This document shows, piece after piece, positions 29,177 through 38,056 of a stretch of DNA of 64,000 nt. The position numbers were made by a program, and so were the translations under genes. The notes beneath the pieces are model-generated. The model saw only the letters and a program-made list of their open reading frames with translations, was not told where the DNA came from and ran no database searches. Each line of letters opens with the position of its first letter. Within the stretch, counting starts at the first letter, position 1. This DNA is from Aquabacterium humicola (GTDB lineage Bacteria; Pseudomonadota; Gammaproteobacteria; Burkholderiales; Burkholderiaceae_C): the NCBI RefSeq assembly GCF_030167915.1, contig NZ_JARGNB010000010.1:1-64000 (forward strand). The letters run 5' to 3'.

Positions 29177-30082
29177 TCACGGCCGGCGCGCGGCGAGCCC
29201 GCGTGCGGCCGTCTGCAGGCAGGCCAGGAACTGCGTGGCCACCGGCGTCGGCCGGTAGGACTTGCGCATCACCACGGCCATCTGCACCCGCGCCAGCGGC
29301 CGGCGCAGCTTCACCGGCTGCAGCCCGAAGGCGGCCAGGCGTTCGGCCAGCGGCCGCGAGGCCGCGCCCAGCAGGTCGGTCGACGACACCAGGCCCAGCA
29401 TCACCGCGAAGGACGCGTAGCGCACGCGCCCCTGCGGCGGTGGCAGCCCGGCCTCGCGGAACGCGGTGGCGACGACCGAGCCCGCCTGCCCCCCGGCCAG
29501 CGATTGCAGCCATTGCGCATCGGCCAGCTCGGCCAGCGTGCGCGCCTTGATCAGCGGATGGCCGGCCCGCGCCACCGCGACGAAATCGGTATCCAGCAGC
29601 GGGATGCTGCGCAGGTCGTCGTCCAGCATGTCCGGCAGCAGGTGCATCGCGACGAAGTCGGCCTGGCCGTCGCGCAGCCGCTGCAGCCCGTGCGGGTACT
29701 TCAGCTCGACGATTGCCAGCTCTGCCTGCGGCGCCGCCTGCCGGAACTGCAGCACCGCCTGCGGCAGCAGGGTCAGCGCGATCGACGACGTGGTGCCGAA
29801 GGTGATCGTGCCGCGCAGGTCGCCCTGCAACTGCGCGATCTCCTCGCGTGCCCGGCGCGCGTCCTCCAGCAGCTGGCTCGCGCGCACCTGCAGCGCCTGG
29901 CCGGCGGGCGTCAGCTCCACGCCGCGCGCGCTGCGCCTGAGCAGCACCGCGCCGAGGTCGGCTTCCAGCTCCTGGATCGTGCGGGTGATCGCGGGTTGCG
30001 TCAGCGCCTGCCCGCGCGCGGCGGCGCGCAGGCTGCCCTCGCGCGCGACGCTGACGAAGACCTCCAGTTGCTGCAGCTTCAT
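29177..30082 (-). CDS. LysR-family transcriptional regulator
   Basis: A 301-residue LTTR. The N-terminal winged helix-turn-helix (SLRAAARGQALTQPAITRTIQELE) is followed by a two-lobed effector domain (RGTITFGTTSSIALTLLPQAV). It is divergent from the M20 peptidase gene, and a perfect 9-bp inverted repeat lies in between, so it probably regulates that peptidase and perhaps itself. It is convergent with pseB, separated by only 7 bases. The effector is unknown. Confidence 0.88.
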   Translation of the reverse strand: MKLQQLEVFVSVAREGSLRAAARGQALTQPAITRTIQELEADLGAVLLRRSARGVELTPAGQALQVRASQLLEDARRAREEIAQLQGDLRGTITFGTTSSIALTLLPQAVLQFRQAAPQAELAIVELKYPHGLQRLRDGQADFVAMHLLPDMLDDDLRSIPLLDTDFVAVARAGHPLIKARTLAELADAQWLQSLAGGQAGSVVATAFREAGLPPPQGRVRYASFAVMLGLVSSTDLLGAASRPLAERLAAFGLQPVKLRRPLARVQMAVVMRKSYRPTPVATQFLACLQTAARGLAARRP

Positions 30083-30130
30083 GCCGTTGGGGTGACCGGG
30101 GTGGGTGATCAGGAAGTCTGATCGCGCTCA

Positions 30131-30155
30131 AGATGCTGACATCTTTTCAGCATCT
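30131..30155. promoter_or_regulatory. Candidate LysR operator
   Basis: AGATGCTGA and TCAGCATCT form a perfect 9-bp inverted repeat with a 7-base spacer in the divergent LysR/M20 promoter region. Size and position fit an LTTR binding site. Confidence 0.6.
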
Positions 30156-30227
30156 GGCCAAGCGCTTAGAGTCCCGCCGCACACCCCGTCTTCCGATCCA
30201 CCGGGTCCCTCGAAGGAGAGCTGCCGC

Positions 30228-31511
30228 ATGCGTTTCCGCACGTCTTGCCTGAGCGTCTGGCTCGGCGCCACCCTGGTGCTCGCCGCCGCATCGAGCCCGC
30301 TGCAGGCGCAACCCGCCGCACGTGTGCAGGCGCTGGCCCAGGCCGAGCAGGCGCCGCTGCTGGACACGCTGCGCGACCTGGTGAACATCGAGTCCGGCAG
30401 CAAGGACCCGCAAGGCCTGGCGCAGCTGGCCGCGCTGATCCGCGACCGCCTGGCGCAGCTGGGCGGCCAGGCGCAGCTGATCCGCGCCGACGAGGTCTAC
30501 CGCATGGAAGACACGCCCGAGCAGACGGGCGCGATGGTGCACGCGGTCTTCAAGGGCCAGGGCCGCAGCAAGCTGATGCTGATCGCGCACATGGACACGG
30601 TGTACCTGCGCGGCATGCTGAAGGACCAGCCCTTTCGCATCGACGGCGAGCGCGCCTACGGGCTGGGCATCCTCGACGACAAGCAGGGCGTCGCGCTGAT
30701 CCTGCACACCGTCGCGATGCTGAACAAGCTGGACTTCCGCGACTACGGCACCCTGACCGTGCTGGTCAACGGCGACGAGGAGATCAGCTCGCCGGCTTCG
30801 CGCGCCACCATCACCCGCCTGGCCGCGGACCAGGACGCGGTGTTCTCGTTCGAGGGCGGCGGCGAGCAGGGCCATCTGCGTCTGGCCACCAGCGGCATCG
30901 GCTCGGCCTACCTGCACGTCGAGGGCCGCGCCTCGCATGCCGGCTCGGCCTGGTCCCAGGGTGTCAATGCGCTGACCGAGCTGTCGCACCAGCTGCTGCA
31001 GCTGTCCGACCTGACGCAGCCCGCCAAGGGCCTGAGCCTGAACTGGACCGTCGCGCAGGCCGGCACCAACCGCAACGTGATCCCGGCGCAGGCCAGTGCG
31101 CAGGCCGATGCGCGTGCGCTGCGCCTGGCCGACTTCGACGAGCTGCAGGCCACGCTGCAGCAGCGGGTGAAGCAGCAGCGCGTGCCCGACGCGAAGGTGC
31201 AGCTGCGCTTCGAGACCCGCCGTCCGCCGCTGGAGGCCACGCCGGCGTCGCGCGCGCTCGGTGCGCGCGCCGTGGCGGTCTACGGGGAGCTCGGCCTGCC
31301 GCTGAAGGTGCTGGACGTGCCCACCGGCGGTGGCACCGATGCGGCCTTCGCCGCGCTGAAGGCCCGCGGCCCGGTGATCGAGGGGCTCGGCCTGAGCGGC
31401 GCGGGCTCGCACTCCAACATGGCCGAGTACGTGAAGCTCGACTCGATCGTGCCGCGGCTGTACCTCGCGACGCGGCTGGTGATGGACCTGTCGCGCGGCG
31501 CCATGAACTGA
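30228..31511 (+). CDS. Secreted M20-family metallopeptidase (glutamate carboxypeptidase type)
   Basis: A 427-residue zinc peptidase resembling Pseudomonas carboxypeptidase G2. A signal peptide ends at LQAQP (~residue 27). The metal-site residues are in LIAHMDTVY, GLGILDDKQG and GDEEISS; the final ligand lies in SGAGSHSNMAEYV. It should release C-terminal glutamate or related residues from peptides or folate-like compounds in the periplasm. AAGGAG precedes the ATG. It is controlled, presumably, by the divergent LysR gene and is not functionally related to the Pse genes on either side. Confidence 0.87.
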   Translation: MRFRTSCLSVWLGATLVLAAASSPLQAQPAARVQALAQAEQAPLLDTLRDLVNIESGSKDPQGLAQLAALIRDRLAQLGGQAQLIRADEVYRMEDTPEQTGAMVHAVFKGQGRSKLMLIAHMDTVYLRGMLKDQPFRIDGERAYGLGILDDKQGVALILHTVAMLNKLDFRDYGTLTVLVNGDEEISSPASRATITRLAADQDAVFSFEGGGEQGHLRLATSGIGSAYLHVEGRASHAGSAWSQGVNALTELSHQLLQLSDLTQPAKGLSLNWTVAQAGTNRNVIPAQASAQADARALRLADFDELQATLQQRVKQQRVPDAKVQLRFETRRPPLEATPASRALGARAVAVYGELGLPLKVLDVPTGGGTDAAFAALKARGPVIEGLGLSGAGSHSNMAEYVKLDSIVPRLYLATRLVMDLSRGAMN

Positions 31512-31664
31512 GCCACGCCGGATTTCCGCGCCAATTCGGCGCTTCGCGGCGCCTGGATTGCGGGATCATGCACAGCGAAAGTCCTGCGCCTGCCGCAGCC
31601 GCGCGTGCACCCGCCTCGTGCACCGGCGTTCCGGCGGCCACCGGGACTGTCGGAGCACCGCACG

Positions 31665-32816
31665 ATGGCCTTCATCCCGTACAGCCGCCAGCACATCACC
31701 GACGAGGACATCGCCGCCGTCGCCGCGGTGCTGCGGTCCGAGTTCCTGACGCAGGGCCCGGCGGTACCGGCCTTCGAGCGCGCGTTCGCCGACCTGCACC
31801 AGGTGAAGCACGCGGTCGCGGTCGGCAATGCCACCGAAGGCCTGCACATGGCCTGCCTGGCGCTCGGCGTCGGGCCCGGCTCGCGGGTCTGGACCAGCCC
31901 GAACAGTTTTCTCGCGTCGGCCAACTGCGCGCTGTACTGCGGGGCGATCATCGACTTCGTCGACATCGACCCGGCCACGCGCAACCTGTCGGTGGCGGCG
32001 CTGGGCGCGAAGCTCGAAGCCGCGCAGGCCACCGGCACCCTGCCGCAGGTGGTGATCCCGGTCGACTTCGCCGGCCTGCCGACCGATCTGCGCGAGATCC
32101 GCGCGCTGGCCGACCACTACGGCTTCCGCATCCTGCAGGATGCCTCGCATGCCACCGGCGCGCGTTACCTCGGCGCCCCGGTGGGCAGCGCGTGGGCCGA
32201 TGCCACGGTCTTCAGCTTCCATGCGGTGAAGATCGTCACCACCGGCGAAGGCGGCCTGGTGACGACGAACGACGACGCGCTGGCGCAGGAACTGCAGCTG
32301 CTGCGCTCGCACGGCATGACGCGCGATGCCGCGCTGATGGACGGCACGCCCGAAGGCCCCTGGTACTACGAGCAGCAGCGCCTGGGTTTCAATTTCCGCA
32401 TGACCGACCTGCAGGCCGCGCTCGGGCTGTCGCAGCTGAAGCGCCTGGACGGCATGCACGCCAGGCGCGCGGCCCGTGCCGAACGCTACGACCTGCTGCT
32501 GGCGGAGCTGCCGGTGAAGCGGCCGGCGCGACTGCCGGACCGGGTGTCGGCCTGGCACCTTTACGCGATCGAGCTCGACGCCGGCCATGACCGCCGCGCC
32601 GTGTTCGACGCGCTGCGCGCGGCCGACATCGGCGTCAACGTGCACTACATCCCGATCCACACGCAGCCGCATTACCGGCGCCTGGGCTTCCAGCGCGGCG
32701 ACTTTCCCGCGGCCGAGGCCTATTACGCGCGGGCCATCAGCCTGCCGCTGTTCCCCGAGATGACGGACGCCGAGCAGGACCGCGTGGTCGCGGTGCTGCG
32801 CGCGGCGCTCGGCTAG
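31665..32816 (+). CDS. pseC: UDP-4-amino-4,6-dideoxy-N-acetyl-beta-L-altrosamine transaminase
   Basis: A 383-residue PLP aminotransferase of the DegT/DnrJ/EryC1 group, the second step of Pse synthesis, adding the 4-amino group to the PseB product. The PLP lysine is Lys189 (FSFHAVKIVTTGEGG), with GNATEGLHMA binding phosphate and YIPIHTQPHYRRLGF matching PseC. Start ATG 31665 gives MAFIPYSRQHI, the standard PseC N-terminus; the upstream in-frame Met lacks similarity. pseF follows after 10 bases. Confidence 0.92.
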   Translation: MAFIPYSRQHITDEDIAAVAAVLRSEFLTQGPAVPAFERAFADLHQVKHAVAVGNATEGLHMACLALGVGPGSRVWTSPNSFLASANCALYCGAIIDFVDIDPATRNLSVAALGAKLEAAQATGTLPQVVIPVDFAGLPTDLREIRALADHYGFRILQDASHATGARYLGAPVGSAWADATVFSFHAVKIVTTGEGGLVTTNDDALAQELQLLRSHGMTRDAALMDGTPEGPWYYEQQRLGFNFRMTDLQAALGLSQLKRLDGMHARRAARAERYDLLLAELPVKRPARLPDRVSAWHLYAIELDAGHDRRAVFDALRAADIGVNVHYIPIHTQPHYRRLGFQRGDFPAAEAYYARAISLPLFPEMTDAEQDRVVAVLRAALG

Positions 32817-32826
32817 CGAGCGGACG

Positions 32827-33534
32827 ATGCGCCTGGCCGTCATCCCCGCGCGCGGCGGCAGCAAGCGCATCCCGCGCAAGAACATCCGCGCCTTCGCCGG
32901 CCGGCCGATGATCGGCTACGCGATCGCCGCGGCACGCGAGGCGGCGGTGTTCGACCGCATCGTCGTTTCCACCGACGATGCACAGATCGCTGCGATCGCG
33001 CGCGAGCAGGGCGCCGAGGTGCCGTTCCAGCGGCCGCCCGAGCTGTCCGACGACACCGCCGGCACGATGCCGGTGATCCAGCATGCCATCGCCGCGCTGG
33101 CCGCCGAGGGCTGGCAGGCCGACGCGGTCTGCTGCATCTACCCGGCGGTGCCTCTGCTGCAGGCGCGGGCGCTGCGCGATGCGCTGGCCTTGCTGGACCA
33201 GGGCGGCTGCGACTACGTGTTCCCGGTGCTCGAGTTCCCGTCGGCGGTGCAGCGCGCGCTGCTGCGCGCGCCCGATGGAACGACCCGCGCGATGTACCCC
33301 GAGCATGCGGACACCCGCTCGCAGGACCTTGCGCCGGCGTACCACGATGCCGGCCAGTTCTACTGGGGCCGCGCCGACGCGTGGCGACGCGGCACCAGCC
33401 CGCACCTGGGTGCCAAGACGCTCGTCCTGCCGCACTGGGCGGCGGTGGACATCGACACGCCGGACGACTGGGCACGCGCCGAGGCGCTGTTCGCGGCGGC
33501 GCAGTCGACGCAGAGGCCACAGGACGGCCGATGA
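32827..33534 (+). CDS. pseF: Pseudaminic acid cytidylyltransferase
   Basis: A 235-residue CMP-sugar synthetase that activates Pse with CTP. The N-terminal ARGGSKRIPRKN (residues 8-19) is the CTP-binding signature of the NeuA/PseF family, and the core continues with VSTDDAQIAAIA and VDIDTPDDWARAE. It is the final synthetic step, making CMP-Pse for transfer. Its stop overlaps the pseG start by ATGA. Confidence 0.92.
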   Translation: MRLAVIPARGGSKRIPRKNIRAFAGRPMIGYAIAAAREAAVFDRIVVSTDDAQIAAIAREQGAEVPFQRPPELSDDTAGTMPVIQHAIAALAAEGWQADAVCCIYPAVPLLQARALRDALALLDQGGCDYVFPVLEFPSAVQRALLRAPDGTTRAMYPEHADTRSQDLAPAYHDAGQFYWGRADAWRRGTSPHLGAKTLVLPHWAAVDIDTPDDWARAEALFAAAQSTQRPQDGR

Positions 33535-34637
33535 AGGTCGCGGTCCGCACCGACGCGTCGCGTCGCATCGGCTGGGGCCACCTGAAGCGTTGCCTGTCGC
33601 TGGCGCAGGCCTTGCGCGAGCGCGGTGACGAGGTGGCCTTCGTCGCGCGGCCGGCGGACGTCGACGTGGCCTCGCTGCTCGCGCAGGCGGGCTTCGCCGC
33701 GCTGCCGATGCCGCGCATCGACGATGGCGCCGGCGACGACCCCGACGAGACACCGCCGCCGCACGGCGCCTGGCTGGAACGCCGCTGGGACCGCGACGCC
33801 ACCGACACCACCTGCGCGGTGCATGCCTGGGGGCCCGACGTGGTGCTGGTCGACCACTACGGCATCGATGCCCGCTGGCATAGCGCGTTAGGCGCTGCGA
33901 CCGGCGCCACGATCGCGGTGATCGACGACCTGGCCGACCGGCCGCTGGCCACCGAACTGGTGATCGACCACAACCCCGCCGCCGACCATGCGGCCAAGTA
34001 CCGCGGGGTGCTGCGCTATCCGGCAGGGATCTGCGGCGGGCCGTCGTACGCGCTGCTCGACGCGGTGTACCGCGACCATGCCCGCTGCGTGGTCACACCG
34101 CAGGTGACCAGCATCGGCGTCTTCATGGGCGGCACCGACCCCGGCAACTTCTCGGCCTTCGCCGTGAACGCCTGCCGCCAGGACGCCGGCTGGACCGGCC
34201 CGATCGAGATCGCGACCACCTCGGCCAACCCGTCGCTGCCGCTGCTGCAGGCGCTGGCCGCGGCCGACGCGCAACTGCACATCGTGCTCGACCAGCCCCA
34301 CCTCGCGGACTTCCATGCCCGCCACGGCCTGCAGATCGGCGCTGGCGGCGGCGCATTGTGGGAACGCTGCAGCCTCGGCACGCCGACGATCGCGCTGATC
34401 ACCGCCGACAACCAGCGCCTGTCGGTCCCGCTGCTGGCAGCGGACGGCGTGGTGGTCGGCCTCGATGCGATCGGGCAGGGCGCCGACGTGGCCCGCGCCC
34501 TCGGCTCCGCCGTGCGCCGCCTGCTCGATGCACCCGATGAGCGCCGCGCGCTGCATCAATCATCGATCGCGCTGGTCGATGGCCACGGCGCCGCGCGCGC
34601 CGCGGCCGCGATCGCCGCGCTTCGCCCATCCGCCTGA
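33531..34637 (+). CDS. pseG: UDP-2,4-diacetamido-2,4,6-trideoxy-beta-L-altropyranose hydrolase
   Basis: A 368-residue hydrolase related to GT-B/MurG that removes UDP from the PseH product. The signature RRIGWGHLKRC lies at residues 11-21, with His17 at the catalytic position known from Campylobacter PseG. The C-terminal half holds GAGGGALWERCSLGTPTI, the UDP-binding loop. Presence of a UDP hydrolase at this point marks the pathway as Pse rather than the GDP-based legionaminic route. It is somewhat longer than Campylobacter PseG (~275) through insertions around residues 70-90 and in the C-terminus. Confidence 0.9.
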   Translation: MKVAVRTDASRRIGWGHLKRCLSLAQALRERGDEVAFVARPADVDVASLLAQAGFAALPMPRIDDGAGDDPDETPPPHGAWLERRWDRDATDTTCAVHAWGPDVVLVDHYGIDARWHSALGAATGATIAVIDDLADRPLATELVIDHNPAADHAAKYRGVLRYPAGICGGPSYALLDAVYRDHARCVVTPQVTSIGVFMGGTDPGNFSAFAVNACRQDAGWTGPIEIATTSANPSLPLLQALAAADAQLHIVLDQPHLADFHARHGLQIGAGGGALWERCSLGTPTIALITADNQRLSVPLLAADGVVVGLDAIGQGADVARALGSAVRRLLDAPDERRALHQSSIALVDGHGAARAAAAIAALRPSA

Positions 34638-34649
34638 AGGAGGCCTCCG

Positions 34650-35219
34650 ATGAGCTACCGCCTGCGCCTGATGCGCGAAGACGATTGCGAACGCGTGCGG
34701 CAGTGGCGCATGCTGCCCGAGGTCACGAAGTACATGTACACCGATCCGCAGATCACGCCCGAGCAGCAACGCGCGTGGTTCGAGCGCATCGCGGTGTCCG
34801 ATCGAGACCGCGTGTGGATCATCGAGTCGGTCGACGACGCCGGCACGCCGGCGCCGATCGGCGTGCTGAGCCTGTCCGAGATCGATCCGGTCAACCAGCG
34901 CTGCGCCTGGGCCTACTACCTCGGCGAAACGAGCGCACGCGGCATCGGCCTGGCCAAGTCGCTGGAGCTCAGCGTCTATGCCTACGTGTTCGACACGCTC
35001 GGCCTGAACAAGCTCTGGTGCGAGGTCTTCGCCTTCAACGACCGCGTCGTCGCGCTGCACGAGAAGTTCGGCTCCAAGGTCGAGGGCATCGCGCGCCAGC
35101 ACATCCGCAAGAACGGCGAGTGGTTCGACGTCGTGCGCATGGGCATCCTGAAATCGGAGTGGGACGCCACGCGCGAGAAGTGGACCTACACGCCGATCGA
35201 GATCGAGCACCGGGCCTGA
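34650..35219 (+). CDS. pseH: UDP-4-amino-4,6-dideoxy-beta-L-AltNAc N-acetyltransferase
   Basis: A 189-residue GNAT protein, the third Pse step, acetylating the 4-amino group. Typical PseH features are RQWRMLPEVTKYMYTDPQIT at the start and the acyl-CoA loop ETSARGIGLAKSLELSVY. AAGGAGGC lies just before the ATG. It is the last gene of the pseC-F-G-H block, and a hairpin spans its stop codon. Confidence 0.88.
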   Translation: MSYRLRLMREDDCERVRQWRMLPEVTKYMYTDPQITPEQQRAWFERIAVSDRDRVWIIESVDDAGTPAPIGVLSLSEIDPVNQRCAWAYYLGETSARGIGLAKSLELSVYAYVFDTLGLNKLWCEVFAFNDRVVALHEKFGSKVEGIARQHIRKNGEWFDVVRMGILKSEWDATREKWTYTPIEIEHRA

Positions 35220-35226
35220 GCCCGGT
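35209..35226. terminator. Hairpin over the pseH stop codon
   Basis: ACCGGGC-CTGA-GCCCGGT: a perfect 7-bp stem whose loop contains the stop codon. It lies between convergent pseH and a GNAT gene and could end transcription in both directions; T-runs are absent. Confidence 0.4.
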
Positions 35227-35229
35227 CGG

Positions 35230-35730
35230 TCAATCGACCAGCGTCTTGAACATCACGTAGGCATCGACGTAGCCGCGCTGCGCATGCCGGAAGGCGCCGG
35301 GCAGGGTGCTGACGATGGCGAAGCCGAGCTTCTGCCACAGCCGTACCGCGCCGTCGTTCGTCGACACGACGAGGTTGAACTGCATCGCACGGAAGCCCCG
35401 TGCCCGCGCTTCGTCCTGCGAGTGCGCGCACATCGCCGAAGCGATGCCGCGGCCGCGCGCCGCCGGCGCCACGACGTAGCCGCAATTGCACACGTGCCCG
35501 CCGAGCCCCGGCTGGTTGGGCTTCAGGATGTAGGTGCCGAGCAGCGTGCCGTCGTCCTCGTCCACCGACACCCACGTCGACTGCGGCGCTTCGATCCACG
35601 CGCGATGAATCTCGGCCTCGGTGCTGTCGGGCGCGAAGGCGTAGGTGTCGCCGGACGCGAAGGTGTCCCGCAGCAGCGGCCACACGGTGGCCCAGTCGTC
35701 GGGTTGATGGCGGCGGATCGTGAAGCCCAT
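35230..35730 (-). CDS. GNAT-family N-acetyltransferase
   Basis: A 166-residue acetyltransferase. IRRHQPDDWATVWPLLRDTF begins the fold, and the CoA loop APAARGRGIASAM follows near residue 90. It resembles general GNATs acting on amines or antibiotics; the substrate is unknown. The ATG at 35730 is a clear start. It follows the thioesterase gene on the same strand after 5 bases and so probably belongs to an IclR-thioesterase-GNAT transcript. Confidence 0.8.
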   Translation of the reverse strand: MGFTIRRHQPDDWATVWPLLRDTFASGDTYAFAPDSTEAEIHRAWIEAPQSTWVSVDEDDGTLLGTYILKPNQPGLGGHVCNCGYVVAPAARGRGIASAMCAHSQDEARARGFRAMQFNLVVSTNDGAVRLWQKLGFAIVSTLPGAFRHAQRGYVDAYVMFKTLVD

Positions 35731-35735
35731 CGAAT

Positions 35736-36182
35736 TCAGTGCGATGCGAGCGCGACGAACTCGCCGTCGAAGCGGCCGGCGACGGCATCGCCGGTGCGAA
35801 CGGTCGATGCGACGGCGATGCGCGCCTTGCCCTTGCGGTCGAGCATGCGGATGAACGAAGACCAGGCGGCCGGATCGGGTGCCAGCGCCTCGGCCGTGAA
35901 GTCGCCGAGCACGGCCGCTTCGTAGTGCATCGCATTGCGCTGGATCACCAGCCGCGGCACCGGCCCGGCCGCGGCCAGCCGCACATGCAGCAGCGACCAC
36001 GCGCTGAGGATCGCCAGCGCCGAGAGGCTGCCGCCGAAGGCGGTCTCGCGGTGGTTGATGTTCGGCGCCAGCGGCGCCTGCAGCAGGATGCGTTCGGGCG
36101 AGGCGTGCAGCACGCTGACGTCCATGGCGCGCGACAGCGGGATGTGCTCGTGCAGGTAGCGCTGCAGGTCGTCGGGGATCAT
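35736..36182 (-). CDS. YiiD C-terminal-domain-type thioesterase
   Basis: A 148-residue hotdog-fold protein. NINHRETAFGGSLSALAILSAW matches the catalytic loop and helix of the YiiD_C putative thioesterase family, with QRNAMHYEAAVLGDFTAEA following. It probably hydrolyses an acyl-CoA or acyl carrier thioester. It lies 8 bases after the IclR gene and just before the GNAT gene, all leftward. Confidence 0.75.
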   Translation of the reverse strand: MIPDDLQRYLHEHIPLSRAMDVSVLHASPERILLQAPLAPNINHRETAFGGSLSALAILSAWSLLHVRLAAAGPVPRLVIQRNAMHYEAAVLGDFTAEALAPDPAAWSSFIRMLDRKGKARIAVASTVRTGDAVAGRFDGEFVALASH

Positions 36183-36190
36183 CGCGGCGC

Positions 36191-36943
36191 TCAACCCGGC
36201 CACCCCAGCTCGCGCGACAGCGCCTGCGCGGCGCCGGTCAGCGCATGGATCTGCGGCGACAGGTCGTCCGGCGCGCGCACCTCGGGAATCGACATGCCGA
36301 GCGCCGCGATGACCTCGCCGCGCGCGTCGAGCACCGGCACCGCAACCGCGACGACACCGCCGAAGACCTCGCCCTTCGACACCGCGTAGCCCTGCTCGCG
36401 CACCTGCGCGATCTCGCGTGCCAGCTTGGTCTTCTGCGACGGCGTCTGCGCGGTGAAGCGGTCGAGCGGGCCGTCGAGCACCTGGCTCTGCAGCGCCTCG
36501 GGCGCGAAGGCCAGCAGCAGCTTGCCGGACGCACCGGCATGCAGTGCGCGGCGCACGCCGATCTCGCTGTGCACGCGCACGCCCTGCGAGGAATCCCACT
36601 TCGCCACCGTCACCGACTCGAGCCCGTCGCGCACGCGGATCTGCACGTTCTCGTCGAAGCGCTGGCCCAGCGCCTCGAGGTGCCTGCGGCCCAGCCGCGC
36701 CAGGCTGACCTGCTCCTGCGCCGCCAGGCCCAGCACCAGCGCCATCGGCCCCAGCACGTAGTCGGTGTCGGTCGGTCCGCGCTGCACGAAGCCGGACTGC
36801 TCCAGCGTCGACAGCAGGCGGAAGGCGCGCGCCTTGGTATTGCCCGAGCGGCGCGCGAGCTCGGTGACGCCGAGGCCCGGCGCATGGGCGACGTGCATCA
36901 GCACACGCAGGGCTTCGTGGACGGCAGCGACCGTGTATTCCAT
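36191..36943 (-). CDS. IclR-family transcriptional regulator
   Basis: A 250-residue regulator. An N-terminal winged helix (GLGVTELARRSGNTKARAFRLLSTLEQSG) is followed by an IclR effector domain (ASGKLLLAFAPEALQ and GEVFGGVVAVAVPVLDARGEV). It is divergent from the N-formylglutamate amidohydrolase operon, which it most likely controls. Start ATG 36943 gives a compact N-terminus. The inducer is unknown but may be a degradation product of that operon. Confidence 0.85.
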   Translation of the reverse strand: MEYTVAAVHEALRVLMHVAHAPGLGVTELARRSGNTKARAFRLLSTLEQSGFVQRGPTDTDYVLGPMALVLGLAAQEQVSLARLGRRHLEALGQRFDENVQIRVRDGLESVTVAKWDSSQGVRVHSEIGVRRALHAGASGKLLLAFAPEALQSQVLDGPLDRFTAQTPSQKTKLAREIAQVREQGYAVSKGEVFGGVVAVAVPVLDARGEVIAALGMSIPEVRAPDDLSPQIHALTGAAQALSRELGWPG

Positions 36944-37004
36944 CGCGGCGATTGTGCGTCGGGCCACGCGGGCGCTTGCGCCGTCCGCGGGACTGGCGCA
37001 CAAT

Positions 37005-37041
37005 GTTTCGTATATCGTGACGTCGTATCGCTCAACGAAAC
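37005..37041. promoter_or_regulatory. Candidate IclR operator region
   Basis: GTTTCGT (37005-37011) and ACGAAAC (37035-37041) form a perfect 7-bp inverted repeat with arm centres 30 bp apart, about three helical turns, midway between the IclR and amidohydrolase starts. Confidence 0.45.
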
Positions 37042-37105
37042 GCACCACAAAACGCCGTACAAGACGATCGACCAGAGACAAGCAGCGAGACCACCGCCGG
37101 ACCCC

Positions 37106-38056
37106 ATGAATCGTCCCCCCGATCCTGCCGCATCGTTCACCGTCATCGGCCCGACCGAGCCGGTGCACGGCCCGCTGGTCTTCGACTCGCCGCACAGCTG
37201 GCGCCACTGGCCGGCCGACGGCACGCCGACCATCGCCACGCCAGAACAGCTGGACACCAGCTGGGATGCCTGGGTCGACGAGCTCTGGGTCGCCGCGATC
37301 GGCCGCCGCGCGCCGCTGCTCGCGGCGCGTTTCCACCGGGCCTACATCGATGCCAACCGGGCCCGCGACGACCTCGACCCCGCGCTGCTGGCCGCGCCGT
37401 GGCCGACGCCGCTGAACCCGGCGGCCACCTCGGCGCGCGGCATGGGCCTGATCCGCCGCGACGTGCTGCCGGGCGTGCCGATGGCCGCCTGGCCGCTGGC
37501 GGTGGACGAGGTGCGCGACCGCATCGCGCGCTGCTACGACCCCTACCACGTGCGCCTCGCCCAGCTCGTCGAGGCCGCGCATGCGCGCTGGGGCTTCAGC
37601 GTGCACATCGACTGCCACTCGATGAAGACCGTGGGCAACGCGATGAACGAGGACAACGGCCGCCCGCGGCCCGACCTCGTGGTCAGCGACCTCGACGGCG
37701 CCACCTGCGATGGCGAGCTGCTCGGCTGGGTGGCGAAGGCGCTGCGTGGCCTGGGCTACAGCGTCGGCATCAACGACCCCTACCGCGGTGGCGAGCTGGT
37801 GCGCCGCCATGGCCGGCCGGCCGAGGGCCGGCACAGCCTGCAGATCGAGGTCAAGCGCTCGCTCTACATGGACGAGCTGCGCTGCGAACGCCATGCCGGC
37901 TTCGCGCACCTGGTGCTCGACCTCGGCCGCTTCGTGCGCGGGCTCGAGGCCGAGCTCGCCGGCGCGCTGGGCGAGCGCCTGAAGCGGACGTGCCCGCCCG
38001 GTTCCTCGACCACCTCCCCCGTCACCTCCCACCCACCCACTGGAGTCCGCGCGTGA
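37106..38056 (+). CDS. N-formylglutamate amidohydrolase-family enzyme
   Basis: A 316-residue zinc amidohydrolase. The family motifs are DSPHSW (residues ~28-33), the arginine-rich FHRAYIDANRARDDLD, VHIDCHSMKTVG and SLQIEVKRSLYMDE. It should hydrolyse N-formyl-L-glutamate or another N-formyl/acyl amino acid to the free amino acid. No histidine-utilisation genes are present, so a role other than the Hut pathway is likely, such as N-formyl peptide or amide scavenging. The last ~25 residues (PPGSSTTSPVTSHPP) are low-complexity. Its stop overlaps the porin GTG. Confidence 0.82.
   Translation: MNRPPDPAASFTVIGPTEPVHGPLVFDSPHSWRHWPADGTPTIATPEQLDTSWDAWVDELWVAAIGRRAPLLAARFHRAYIDANRARDDLDPALLAAPWPTPLNPAATSARGMGLIRRDVLPGVPMAAWPLAVDEVRDRIARCYDPYHVRLAQLVEAAHARWGFSVHIDCHSMKTVGNAMNEDNGRPRPDLVVSDLDGATCDGELLGWVAKALRGLGYSVGINDPYRGGELVRRHGRPAEGRHSLQIEVKRSLYMDELRCERHAGFAHLVLDLGRFVRGLEAELAGALGERLKRTCPPGSSTTSPVTSHPPTGVRA

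Noticed and set aside
33531-34637. Legionaminic or sialic acid pathway instead of Pse
   Set aside because: A PseG-type UDP hydrolase with catalytic His17 and an inverting PseB are present; the GDP-sugar enzymes or the hydrolysing epimerase of the other routes are absent.
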